DNA from: Dysgonamonadaceae bacterium
Lineage (GTDB): Bacteria; Bacteroidota; Bacteroidia; Bacteroidales; Azobacteroidaceae
DNA length: 53,549 nucleotides
Assembly (NCBI GenBank): GCA_031272075.1
Contig: JAISUK010000072.1
Location: 1-53,549 of the forward strand
Direction of reading: 5' to 3'
The notes under the pieces are model-generated. The model searched no databases. It worked only from the letters and a program-made list of their open reading frames with translations, and had not been told where the DNA came from. The number at the start of each line of letters is the position of its first letter. Positions within the stretch are counted from its first letter, which is position 1. Shown one piece after another: positions 8,235 to 17,042 of the stretch. A program made the position numbers and the translations under genes.

Positions 8235-10016
8235 TCAATTAATAAACGCCAGAATCTCTCCTTTTTGTACCTGATCGCCTTGCTTGACGTAGGTGCCTAC
8301 CACCGTTCCGCCATAACCGATCTGCACGGGTTCGATGCCGTAATAATTCTGTATATAGCATAAATTGTCTTTGGGATTGACGGTGGCTCCTTCAAAAGGC
8401 GCAGTAGAAGCGTCCATCAGGTCGTATTGCCAGATCACCTGTCCTTTGCATGGAGCATGTACCGGTTTGGCGTTCGGATAATTAGCGACAATCTCTTCAA
8501 AGTTGAACATGGGGATTTCGATCACCGGACGCTTGACGATAATCGGCGCTTTCGCTTTCTCCTTGGCCTGTTCCAATTCCTGATTGAAGCGATTCTTGGC
8601 TGCACCGGATTTATAATCGCGGTATTGACGGTCGTGCATGGCAAATTCAAACAATTCTTCACGATCGGGGCCTTCCTCCCAGCCGTTTATCTTCATCTCT
8701 TCCGCATATTTTTCCAGTTCATCGGGGAATGCATCCTGCGGATTCCCGTCATAAAATTCCAAGCCGTTTTCTTTCGCCAAGGCCACAATCTCCGGCGCCA
8801 GTTCACCGGGCAGTTTTCCTGTTTTTCCCAAAATCATATTCCAAGCATCTTTGTCGATCATGGAGAAACGCGGTTCATTTTTTGCCGCACAATAAATATT
8901 CATCAATGCGATATTCTTGACATACTGGCTGAAAGGAGTCACCAGCGGCGGATAGCCCAACATCGGCCAGATACTTTCCACTTCTCTAAATAACTGTACC
9001 AGCAGGCTGTTTAATGTCATTTCTTTTTTACCTTGCTGACGAAGCGCGAGGTTGATTGCGTTGTGTATCCCTTTCAGATCGGACATCATCGATCCCATCA
9101 TCCCGCCGGGAAGACCGCAACCGACGAGCAGGGAGGTCATTATTTTATTTCCGGGATCGATGAAGAATCCCAGAAAATCATCGATAAAACACTGCGTGAG
9201 GCGTCTGGCTTCCATATAGGCATCCATATTGATGTCGGCCACTTTATACCCTGCATCTTTCAACATGGCCTGAATCGTAATCACATCCGGATGCACCATT
9301 CCCCACGAGAGCGGCTCTATTGCCACATCCAGGATGTCTACCCCATTCTCTGCGGCGGCCATCATCGAGGCGACCGAAAAACCGGGACCTGTATGACCAT
9401 GGTATTGGACGACGATGTTGGGATGTTTCTTCTTGATTCCTTTGATAATCTGACCGATGCTGTACGGGCGCCCGATCCCCGCCATGTCTTTCAGACAAAT
9501 CTCTTCCGCACCCGCTTCGATCAGCTTCATCGCCAAATTGATGTAATAATCTACCGTATGTATCGGAGAATGTGTAATGCAGAGGGCTGCTTGCGGGATC
9601 ATCCCACCCGCTTTGGCATATTCGATCGAAGGGATGATATTGCGTGTATCATTCAATCCGCAAAAAATGCGGGTGATGTCAACTCCTTGTGCACGTTTCA
9701 CTTGATACATCATCTTACGGACATCCGCCGGAACCGGAAACATCCGGAGGCCATTCAAGCCGCGATCCAGCATGTGCGTCCGGATTCCCGCTTTATTAAA
9801 TGGCTCGGTGAAGGCTCGCACCGCAATATTCGGATTTTCTCCGTACAGCAGATTGACCTGTTCAAAAGCACCGCCATTGGTTTCTACACGGCCAAAACAA
9901 CCCATTTCCACAATTACAGGAGCGATTTGTTTCAACTGATCAACACGCGGCTGATATTTACCCGATGATTGCCACATGTCTCTGTAAATCAAGCTAAACT
10001 GTATTTCTCTATCCAT
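8235..10016 (-). CDS. OadA/PycB-like carboxyltransferase-family protein with degenerate biotinyl domain
   Basis: The 593-residue product follows the oxaloacetate decarboxylase alpha / pyruvate carboxylase B fold. An HMG-CoA-lyase-like TIM barrel (about 1-300) carries RDMWQS near the start, the metal-binding HGHTG segment and the conserved lysine in ICLKDMAG. The conserved carboxylase region follows (about 300-470), then a linker and a C-terminal biotinyl-like domain (about 520-593). That domain has the flanking beta strands (HAPCKGQVIW, GGTVVGTYVKQGDQVQKGE) but at the hairpin where A/M-K-M should stand it reads YIQNYYGIEPVQ, with no acceptor lysine. No biotin carboxylase, OadB or OadG gene lies nearby. 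Either it pairs with a separate biotin carrier or it has taken another role. The start codon is supported by a good promoter about 120 nt upstream. Confidence 0.8.
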   Translation of the reverse strand: MDREIQFSLIYRDMWQSSGKYQPRVDQLKQIAPVIVEMGCFGRVETNGGAFEQVNLLYGENPNIAVRAFTEPFNKAGIRTHMLDRGLNGLRMFPVPADVRKMMYQVKRAQGVDITRIFCGLNDTRNIIPSIEYAKAGGMIPQAALCITHSPIHTVDYYINLAMKLIEAGAEEICLKDMAGIGRPYSIGQIIKGIKKKHPNIVVQYHGHTGPGFSVASMMAAAENGVDILDVAIEPLSWGMVHPDVITIQAMLKDAGYKVADINMDAYMEARRLTQCFIDDFLGFFIDPGNKIMTSLLVGCGLPGGMMGSMMSDLKGIHNAINLALRQQGKKEMTLNSLLVQLFREVESIWPMLGYPPLVTPFSQYVKNIALMNIYCAAKNEPRFSMIDKDAWNMILGKTGKLPGELAPEIVALAKENGLEFYDGNPQDAFPDELEKYAEEMKINGWEEGPDREELFEFAMHDRQYRDYKSGAAKNRFNQELEQAKEKAKAPIIVKRPVIEIPMFNFEEIVANYPNAKPVHAPCKGQVIWQYDLMDASTAPFEGATVNPKDNLCYIQNYYGIEPVQIGYGGTVVGTYVKQGDQVQKGEILAFIN

Positions 10017-10035
10017 TATTCAACACATTTATAAA

Positions 10036-10132
10036 ATGAAACGAGCATGATTTTACCATCATCCTGGTTGATGACAATAATGACATGCGAGTTCCATACG
10101 ACCTTTAAAAAACATGACAATTCTTTCTGAAA
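10036..10132 (+). repeat. three-copy structured intergenic element, copy A
   Basis: The copy begins ATGAAACGAGCATGATT and shares with copies B and C the right half from GATGACAATAATGACATG through GCGAGTTCCATACGACCTTT. The internal hairpin is TCATC / GATGA around the variable loop CTGGTT. The outer pairing GCATG with CATGC is conserved. It is one base longer than B and C in the left half and one T shorter near the right end. TGAAA occurs at both ends (10037-10041 and 10128-10132), as in B and C. Here the right-hand TGAAA is preceded by C, not A, and is not a gene start. The copy fills almost the whole 5' leader of the minus-strand carboxyltransferase gene, antisense to its orientation at trpD and rhaA. 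Confidence 0.85.
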
Positions 10133-10139
10133 GTCAGGG

Positions 10140-10172
10140 CAAAGTTAGATCATTTCTAACGAATTAAGCAAA
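10140..10172 (-). promoter_or_regulatory. promoter of the carboxyltransferase-family gene with embedded inverted repeat
   Basis: On the minus strand TTTG (10169-10172), exactly 21 nt, then TAACTTTG (10140-10147) match the Bacteroidetes promoter. A perfect inverted repeat GTTAGA-TCATT-TCTAAC (10144-10160) overlaps the -7 box and spacer, a good position for a repressor operator. The predicted start of transcription is close to 10133, so the leader would be almost entirely the complement of repeat copy A. Confidence 0.65.
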
Positions 10173-10388
10173 AAAAACAGAAATAATAAATTATGTTAAA
10201 AAACATGATGTGAGTTCCTTGCAATGATTGAAAGAAAATCGTCATTTTTATTTTAAATAATAAAAAAACAAGCCGGTTTTGTTTCAAAATATAACCAATC
10301 CATCCGTATCTGCGGCACAATCATGTTTGTTGGAAAGATCCTTGCAATTAAATCCGTCATTATCCACAACTCTTTCCGTAAAAATCTT

Positions 10389-10396
10389 TATATTTG
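10389..10396 (+). promoter_or_regulatory. putative -7 box for sppA
   Basis: TATATTTG fits TAnnTTTG and lies 97 nt before the sppA start codon. The -33 position lacks TTTG. Confidence 0.4.
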
Positions 10397-10493
10397 CATC
10401 GTAAAGTGCGACTTCGTAATCATTGTATCGCTTCTAAACCACGCGGTTGTACGAATACACCAACTGAAATATACTGATTAAATAATTACTTGA

Positions 10494-12311
10494 ATGAAAG
10501 ATTTTTTTAAAATGATGATCGCTTCGGCTTTCGGTGTGATTTTGGGAATCATCATACTGTCATTCCTGGCGGTGTTTCTTTTCTTGGGAATGGCTGTGAC
10601 CATGTCTACAACGCAGACTTGCAATCTCAGCAAGCAAACCGTCCTGGAGCTGGATTTACAGGGAATCATCAATGAACGGGAAGCTGCTGCAAATCCGCTG
10701 GATCTCCTGACGGGCGGAAAAAACAACAACCTGGGTCTGAACGACATTACCAATGCGATTAAAAAAGCAAAAGAAAACGACAAGATTCCGGGAATTTACC
10801 TGAAGGCAGGAAACCTGAGCGCAGGGATTGCCACCCTGGAGCCGATACGAAAGGCCTTAATCGATTTCAAAGAGAGTGGCAAATTCATTGTCGCTTACGG
10901 TGATTATTATACGCAAGCCGTGTATTATCTGGCATCCGTCGCCGATTCGGTTTTCATGAACCCTCAAGGAAGGCTCAGTTTCCACGGCCTTGCAGGCGGC
11001 ACCATGTTTTTGAAAAATACACTCGACAAGCTGGGAATTAAAATGCAGGTTTTCAAAGTCGGCAAATACAAATCTGCCGTCGAGCCTTATATCCTCGAAC
11101 AGATGAGCGAAGAGAACCGCGAACAGATCACTGCTTTCTTAACAGACATTTGGGGTCATTATTTGAAAGGAATTTCCGAATCCCGCAACATTCCGGTCGA
11201 TAAGTTGAACCATTACGCAGACGAATTTATGGATCTGGCTGTGCCGGAAACTGCCGTCGAATACGGATTCGTCGATGCACTGAAATTTGCTTCGCAAGTG
11301 GAAGCCTGCCTCAAAGAAAAAGTCGGGATAGATGCCGATCATGACCTGAAAAAAACGACCGTGAAAGAACTGAAAACGCTTCCTTTCCTGCACAAGAAAC
11401 CCCATAAGGAAACGATCGCCGTGCTGTATGCTGAAGGCGCAATCGTCAGCGACGACGCAGAGGGCGGCCCGTTTAATTCGGGACAGACCATCACGGCGAA
11501 GACTTTCGTGAAAGAATTGAATGCTTTGAAAGTCAACAAAGACGTGAAAGCAGTCGTTTTTCGCGTCAATTCCGGCGGAGGCAGTGCGTTTGCTTCCGAA
11601 CAGATCTGGAACGCGGTGAAAGAACTGAAAGCCGAAAAACCCATCATCGTGTCCATGGGCGATTATGCGGCTTCGGGAGGATATTACATCTCTTGTGAAG
11701 CAACAAAGATTGTGGCGGAACCGTCGACGCTGACCGGCTCCATCGGAATCTTCGGCATCGTCCCTGACGGCGAAGAACTGGCAAAAAAAATCGGCGTGAA
11801 GCACGACATGGTCATGACAAACAGATTCACCGATTTCGGCGGACCTGTTCTTCCGCTGCCTTTTCTAGGCGGTGTCGCAACCCGTGGAATGACGACCGAT
11901 GAAAAAATCATTCTCCAATCCTATATTGAGCGGGGATATGACCTGTTTACAACCAGGTGCGCGGATGGACGTTCTATGACAAAAGCTGAAATCGATTCCA
12001 TCGGTCAAGGTCGGGTTTGGACGGGAATACAGGCGCTCCAATTGGGTCTCATTGATCAACTCGGAGGACTGGATGATGCCGTCGAAATAGCGGCCAAAGA
12101 AGCGGGAATAAGCAATTACAGCATCTCGGAATATCCGGCAATCAAAGATTTCTTCACACAACTGATGGAAGATTCATTCTCCGGTATGCGCGTATTCCTG
12201 ACCAGGCAATGCTTAGGCCTTGACGGATACGAACAGCAGGTTTTGAGGCACTCTTTGAAACAACTCGACGTTCGTCAAGCAATTATGCCTTACGCCATTA
12301 CGAACGACTAA
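10494..12311 (+). CDS. sppA: signal peptide peptidase SppA, 67-kDa type
   Basis: The 605-residue protein has an N-terminal membrane anchor (about 8-35, IASAFGVILGIIILSFLAVF) and two tandem SppA/ClpP-like domains, the long form known from E. coli. The catalytic pair is visible: Lys193 in VGKYKSAVEP of the first domain and Ser394 in YAASGGYY of the second. SppA is a membrane serine protease that degrades cleaved signal peptides and other membrane fragments on the periplasmic side. It is followed after 60 bp by the M16 peptidase gene and may be cotranscribed with the downstream run to thiL. Confidence 0.93.
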   Translation: MKDFFKMMIASAFGVILGIIILSFLAVFLFLGMAVTMSTTQTCNLSKQTVLELDLQGIINEREAAANPLDLLTGGKNNNLGLNDITNAIKKAKENDKIPGIYLKAGNLSAGIATLEPIRKALIDFKESGKFIVAYGDYYTQAVYYLASVADSVFMNPQGRLSFHGLAGGTMFLKNTLDKLGIKMQVFKVGKYKSAVEPYILEQMSEENREQITAFLTDIWGHYLKGISESRNIPVDKLNHYADEFMDLAVPETAVEYGFVDALKFASQVEACLKEKVGIDADHDLKKTTVKELKTLPFLHKKPHKETIAVLYAEGAIVSDDAEGGPFNSGQTITAKTFVKELNALKVNKDVKAVVFRVNSGGGSAFASEQIWNAVKELKAEKPIIVSMGDYAASGGYYISCEATKIVAEPSTLTGSIGIFGIVPDGEELAKKIGVKHDMVMTNRFTDFGGPVLPLPFLGGVATRGMTTDEKIILQSYIERGYDLFTTRCADGRSMTKAEIDSIGQGRVWTGIQALQLGLIDQLGGLDDAVEIAAKEAGISNYSISEYPAIKDFFTQLMEDSFSGMRVFLTRQCLGLDGYEQQVLRHSLKQLDVRQAIMPYAITND

Positions 12312-12371
12312 TCCTTTTACAACAGTATTTATTAAAATAAATCCATATCCTATAAAACAAATTATTGAAAT

Positions 12372-15179
12372 ATGAAACGAACGATCCTTCTTTGTGGACT
12401 AATTTTGATGAGTTTTACTCAACTTATTTCACAACAGCAACCGCAAAATCTGCCTATTGACCCGAAAGTCAGATTGGGAAAATTAGATAACGGGTTGACT
12501 TATTACATACGTCACAATGAATTGCCTAAAGAAAGAGCAGAATTTTTTATCGCACAAAATGTCGGTTCCATCCTGGAAGAAGACGATCAAAACGGATTGG
12601 CTCACTTCCTGGAACACATGGCGTTCAACGGTACAAAAAACTATCCGGGGAAAAATCTCATCAATTACCTGGAGACCATCGGCGTAAAGTTCGGTGCCAA
12701 TCTGAATGCCTACACCAGCTGGGATCAGACTGTGTATAACATTTCGGACGTCCCGGTCACCCGTTCCGAAATCATCGATAGTTGTCTGTTGATTCTGCAC
12801 GACTGGTCAAATTCGCTTCTGCTGGAAGATGCAGAAATTGACAAAGAACGCGGCGTGATCCGTGAGGAAATGCGTTCCCGCGGCGGTTCAGAGTGGCGCC
12901 TCATGGAAAAATTATTGCCGCAGGTGCTTCCCGGAAATCAATATTCTAAACGCAACATCATCGGCACGGAAGAAATCATCATGAATTTTGCTCCGCAAAC
13001 TTTGCGCGATTATTATCACAAATGGTATCGCCCTGACCTACAAGCAATCATCATTGTAGGAGACATCGATGTCGATGACATTGAAAACAGGATAAAAACC
13101 ATTTTTGCCGATATTCCCGCACCGGTAAATCCGGCTGAACGAATCTATTATCAAGTAGAAGATAACGAAGAGCCGTTGATTGCGATTGCCACGGACAAAG
13201 AAGCGACGAGTACGGGCATTTCCGTTTATTTCAAGCACAAACCCATCCCAAAAGAAGCAAGGGGATCGATCATGGGATTTGTTACCGGCTATTTCAATTC
13301 CGTAATTACCAACATGCTGAACACGCGACTGAGGGAACTCAGGGAAAAACCCGATTGTCCGTTCATCGGTGCCAACACATCCAACTCCAAATATATCAAT
13401 ACGATCACCGAGGAAGCCATGACAATTGGAGCCAATGTCAAAGAAAATCAGATCGAAAATACGCTGAAAACGCTTGTACGCGAGATGCAACGCGCCCTCC
13501 GGTTCGGATTTACCGATTCCGAATACGACAGGATCCGTATCAATATCATTACGCAATACGAAAGTGCGGTGAAAGAAAAAGACAAGACCCGCAACAAGAA
13601 TTATGTTCAGGGATATATCAATCATTTTTCCCAAAACACTCCCATTCCTGGAATTGAAATGGAGTATAACATCCTCTCTAGCATTGCACCGCAAATTCCG
13701 GTAGAACAAGTAAATCAGTATTTCCAAACATTGGTCGGAGACAAAAACATTGTGATCATCCTGGAAGCGCCTGAAAAAGAAGAAATCATCATCCCTGAAA
13801 AGGAACAACTGCTTTCTTGGTTCAACGAGGCCAAAGCTGAAGAGCTTCAACCCTACGAAGACAAAGTGAGCAATGAACCGCTGATGAAAGAACTTCCCGA
13901 AGGCGGCAGCATCGTGTCGGAAGAAAAAGACGACCGGTTCGGGACAGTCAACTACACCTTATCCAATGGCGTGAAAGTGGTAATCAAACCGACCACATTC
14001 AAAGAAGATGAGATCCTGATGTCGTCGACAAGTCCAGGCGGCAATTCTCATTTCCCCGATAGCGAATTTGCCAACCTCAAATTATATGACGCAGTTTCCA
14101 GCCTGGGTGGTTTGGGCAATTTCAGTCAGGTGGACTTAAGTAAAGCCTTGACAGGCAAAAAAGTCTCACTCTCTGCCTCCATGGGACTGACTTGGGAAGG
14201 AATTGGCGGCTCTTCGACTCCCAAAGATTTTGAAACCTTGCTTCAGTTGACCTACCTGTACTTTACTGCGCCACGTGTGGACGAAGAGGCCTATCAAGCA
14301 TTCATCAATCGTACCCGGTCTGCATTGGAAAATCAGCAGGCAGCACCGGAAATTGCGCTCGTCGACACATTGTCGAAAGCGCTCTATATAAATCAGGCAA
14401 GGAATAGCCGTTTCAAACTCGAAGATCTGGACAAAGTGAATTATCAGACAATCATGAACTGGCGTAAAGACCGCTATGCGGATGCCAGCGACTTCACTTT
14501 CATCTTCACGGGAAATATCCAGCCGGAAGAAAGTAAAGGATTGATAGCCAAATATCTGGGAGCTTTGCCATCCATCAACCGGACAGAATCGTTCGTCCCC
14601 GTCAATATAAACTACAATAGCGGAACAATCAAGAAAGATTTTGATAAGCAGATGGACAATCCGAAAGCGACAGTCATAGACATTTTCTGGGGCATTGCTT
14701 CAACGGATATGTCCACACGATTAAAAATGAGCATCTTACAACAAGTACTTACGCTTATTTATACCGAAAAAGTACGTGAAGAAGAAGGCGGAACCTATGG
14801 CGTCAGTGTGAACGGAAATATCTCCGACTATCCGAAAGGTAGAGCCACCCTGGAAATTTCTTTTGAAACAGAACCGACGAAAAAAAGTCACCTGAATGAA
14901 ATTATTTACAACGAACTCAGGCAACTGATTGAGAACGGACCTAAACCGGAAGATTTTCAAAAAACCAAAGAGTTTATGCTGAAAAGTCACCAGGAAAGGA
15001 TGCAAGAAAACGGATACTGGAATAGCGTGATTACTTCGTACTACCGTTTGGGCTACGATAGCTACACCAACTACGTCGATACCGTCAATGCCATCACCCC
15101 CGATGATATACGTTTGCTGGCCAAAATGCTGACCGAACAGGGGAATTTAATCGAAGTCATCATGACCGGCGTAAAATAA
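12372..15179 (+). CDS. M16 family zinc metalloprotease (pitrilysin/insulinase type)
   Basis: The 935-residue product has a signal peptide (about 1-22, ending TQLISQQ). The inverted zinc motif HxxEH lies at H78-F-L-E-H82, and the third ligand glutamate sits in the downstream helix ERGVIREEMR. Two M16 halves follow: the active N-terminal half and an inactive C-terminal half (about 530-935, beginning near NYTLSNGVKVVIKPT). The N-terminal PKVRLGKLDNGLTYYIRHNE is typical of the Bacteroidetes periplasmic M16 proteases of about 930 residues. It should degrade peptides in the periplasm. Its stop overlaps the lpxK start (TAATG), indicating one transcript. Confidence 0.92.
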   Translation: MKRTILLCGLILMSFTQLISQQQPQNLPIDPKVRLGKLDNGLTYYIRHNELPKERAEFFIAQNVGSILEEDDQNGLAHFLEHMAFNGTKNYPGKNLINYLETIGVKFGANLNAYTSWDQTVYNISDVPVTRSEIIDSCLLILHDWSNSLLLEDAEIDKERGVIREEMRSRGGSEWRLMEKLLPQVLPGNQYSKRNIIGTEEIIMNFAPQTLRDYYHKWYRPDLQAIIIVGDIDVDDIENRIKTIFADIPAPVNPAERIYYQVEDNEEPLIAIATDKEATSTGISVYFKHKPIPKEARGSIMGFVTGYFNSVITNMLNTRLRELREKPDCPFIGANTSNSKYINTITEEAMTIGANVKENQIENTLKTLVREMQRALRFGFTDSEYDRIRINIITQYESAVKEKDKTRNKNYVQGYINHFSQNTPIPGIEMEYNILSSIAPQIPVEQVNQYFQTLVGDKNIVIILEAPEKEEIIIPEKEQLLSWFNEAKAEELQPYEDKVSNEPLMKELPEGGSIVSEEKDDRFGTVNYTLSNGVKVVIKPTTFKEDEILMSSTSPGGNSHFPDSEFANLKLYDAVSSLGGLGNFSQVDLSKALTGKKVSLSASMGLTWEGIGGSSTPKDFETLLQLTYLYFTAPRVDEEAYQAFINRTRSALENQQAAPEIALVDTLSKALYINQARNSRFKLEDLDKVNYQTIMNWRKDRYADASDFTFIFTGNIQPEESKGLIAKYLGALPSINRTESFVPVNINYNSGTIKKDFDKQMDNPKATVIDIFWGIASTDMSTRLKMSILQQVLTLIYTEKVREEEGGTYGVSVNGNISDYPKGRATLEISFETEPTKKSHLNEIIYNELRQLIENGPKPEDFQKTKEFMLKSHQERMQENGYWNSVITSYYRLGYDSYTNYVDTVNAITPDDIRLLAKMLTEQGNLIEVIMTGVK

Positions 15180-16267
15180 TGCGTGTTCTGTTGTTGCCTT
15201 TTTCCTGGCTTTATGGTCTCTGCGTTGGGTTTAGGAATAAACTCTTCGATTGGAAGATTTTATCCTGCAAATCATTTGATGTTCCCGTGATTTCAGTCGG
15301 AAATATCACTGTCGGAGGTACGGGAAAAACGCCTCATACGGAATATCTCATCCGGCTGTTGTCGGCCAATCGAAAGGTTGCCGTCCTCAGCCGGGGATAT
15401 AAACGTAAGACCACTGGATTCGTTTTGGCGGACAGCAGATCTAATAGCGAGACGCTCGGCGATGAACCGTACCAGATGTACCGAAAATTTCCGAATATCC
15501 AGATCGCAGTGGATGAAAAAAGGGAAAACGGGATATCGAGGCTTTTAGCGGAGACGATAGACAAACGTCCTGAGGTGATTTTACTGGACGATGCCTTTCA
15601 ACACCGCCATGTAAAGCCTTCGCTTTCAATCTTATTGATCAATTACAACAAGTTGATTTTTGAAGATCGGCTATTGCCGGCGGGCAATCTGAGAGAGCCG
15701 TCAAAGAACAAGTCCAGAGCGGATATGATCCTCATAACGAAGTGTCCGGAACGGTTGAATGACGATGAATGTCGAAGCATCATCGAACGACTTCAACCGA
15801 ATCTGCACCAGTCCGTCTATTTCACTTTTTTCAGGTACGGGAAACTGATTCCGGTGTTTGACGGATACGGACTGCAAGAAAAAACGCTCGCAGAGGTCAA
15901 AAACAACAAGACCGCCGTCCTTATGCTGGTAGGAATCGCTTCCCCGCATGAACTGATCGACGAACTGCAACAGTATGCCGAACGGCTGGAATTATCGTTA
16001 TATCCCGACCATCACCGTTTTTCGGAGAAAGACCTCCGGAAAGTCTTTCGGACTTTCGATGCGATGCCTGAGAATGCCAAACTCATTATCACTACAGAAA
16101 AAGATGCCATGCGGTTAAACGATTCTCACAATTTGAATCCGGAACTGAAAAAAGCATTGTATTATCTCCCAGTAGATGTGGGTTTTAAATCACAAAAAGA
16201 ATCATTATTCAAACAAAAAATAGAAGAACATGTTAGAAACTTTGAAAGAAACCGTATCTTGGCTTAG
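15179..16267 (+). CDS. lpxK: tetraacyldisaccharide 4'-kinase
   Basis: LpxK phosphorylates the 4' position of the lipid A disaccharide precursor at the inner membrane. The 362-residue product has the usual N-terminal membrane-associated segment (LLLPFSWLYGLCVGFRN). The P-loop ISVGNITVGGTGKTPHTEYL lies near residue 45, followed by SRGYKRK, GDEPYQMYRKF and the LLDDAFQHR segment characteristic of LpxK. TEKDAMR near the C-terminus is also conserved. It overlaps the M16 gene by 1 bp and the phosphorylase gene by 38 bp, so it is translated from a shared message. Confidence 0.95.
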   Translation: MRVLLLPFSWLYGLCVGFRNKLFDWKILSCKSFDVPVISVGNITVGGTGKTPHTEYLIRLLSANRKVAVLSRGYKRKTTGFVLADSRSNSETLGDEPYQMYRKFPNIQIAVDEKRENGISRLLAETIDKRPEVILLDDAFQHRHVKPSLSILLINYNKLIFEDRLLPAGNLREPSKNKSRADMILITKCPERLNDDECRSIIERLQPNLHQSVYFTFFRYGKLIPVFDGYGLQEKTLAEVKNNKTAVLMLVGIASPHELIDELQQYAERLELSLYPDHHRFSEKDLRKVFRTFDAMPENAKLIITTEKDAMRLNDSHNLNPELKKALYYLPVDVGFKSQKESLFKQKIEEHVRNFERNRILA

Positions 16268-17042
16268 ACCACAAATTCCGCAGGCGACAAAAATCGGCAT
16301 TATCTTGGGTACCGGTTTGGGCGAATTGGCAAACAGTATCGAGGACCAAAAAGAAATCCCATACGAAAGTATCCCCCATTTTCCGATATCTACCGTCGAA
16401 GGTCATTCGGGAAAATTGATTGTCGGCTCACTGAGCGGCCAACCGGTGCTGGCCATGCAAGGCCGTTTTCACTATTACGAAGGATACGGCATGAAAGAAG
16501 TGACCTTCCCTGTCAGAGTCATGCAGTTGCTCGGATTTGAGTACCTGTTTGTCTCCAATGCCGCCGGTGGAATGAACCGAAGTTTTGAAGTCGGGGACAT
16601 CATGTTGATCGAAGATCACATCAATCTCTTTCCCGAACATCCTTTGCGCGGAAAAAATCTGTCGGAATTTGGCGCCCGTTTCCCGGACATGAGCGAAGCA
16701 TACAATGCCGAACTCCGCCGGTTGGCCGCTGAAATCGCCGCAGAAAACAATATCAAACTGCAATACGGGGTGTATGTAGGCACCCAAGGACCTACCTTTG
16801 AAACGCCTTCCGAATATACGTATTTTCGCATCATCGGTGGAGATGCCGTAGGCATGTCGACGGTCCCGGAAGTGATCGTTGCACGTCACGGTGGCATGAA
16901 AGTACTTGCTTTTTCCATCATCACCGACTTGGGAATAACCGGAAAAGTCGTAAAAGTCTCACACGAAGAGGTGTTGAAAGCGGCAGCCGTCGCGCAGCCC
17001 AAGATGGCTTTCCTAATCAGGGAAATTGTCAAACGATTATGA
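16230..17042 (+). CDS. purine nucleoside phosphorylase (trimeric PNP/MTAP family)
   Basis: The 270-residue protein carries the trimeric PNP signatures: phosphate loop ILGTGLGEL, GHSGKL, MQGRFHYYEGY, SNAAGGMN, and base-binding Glu191 in GPTFETPSE. It cleaves purine (deoxy)nucleosides with phosphate for purine salvage. At the position aligned with human PNP Asn243 it has Asp233 (FSIITDLG), as MTA phosphorylases have. The usual 6-oxopurine specificity is therefore not certain and 6-aminopurine nucleosides may be accepted. The start lies 38 bp inside lpxK, and its stop overlaps thiL by ATGA. Confidence 0.92.
   Translation: MLETLKETVSWLRPQIPQATKIGIILGTGLGELANSIEDQKEIPYESIPHFPISTVEGHSGKLIVGSLSGQPVLAMQGRFHYYEGYGMKEVTFPVRVMQLLGFEYLFVSNAAGGMNRSFEVGDIMLIEDHINLFPEHPLRGKNLSEFGARFPDMSEAYNAELRRLAAEIAAENNIKLQYGVYVGTQGPTFETPSEYTYFRIIGGDAVGMSTVPEVIVARHGGMKVLAFSIITDLGITGKVVKVSHEEVLKAAAVAQPKMAFLIREIVKRL

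Larger units (their letters stand above)
10017..10493. other. 477-bp divergent intergenic region
   Basis: The region holds, from left to right: copy A of the three-copy 95-96-nt element (10036-10132), the carboxyltransferase promoter with an embedded inverted repeat (10140-10172), an A/T-rich stretch without recognisable content (about 10175-10380, in which TCCTTGCAAT occurs twice), and a -7 box for sppA. No small ORF of more than about 25 codons with convincing composition is seen. Confidence 0.5.
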
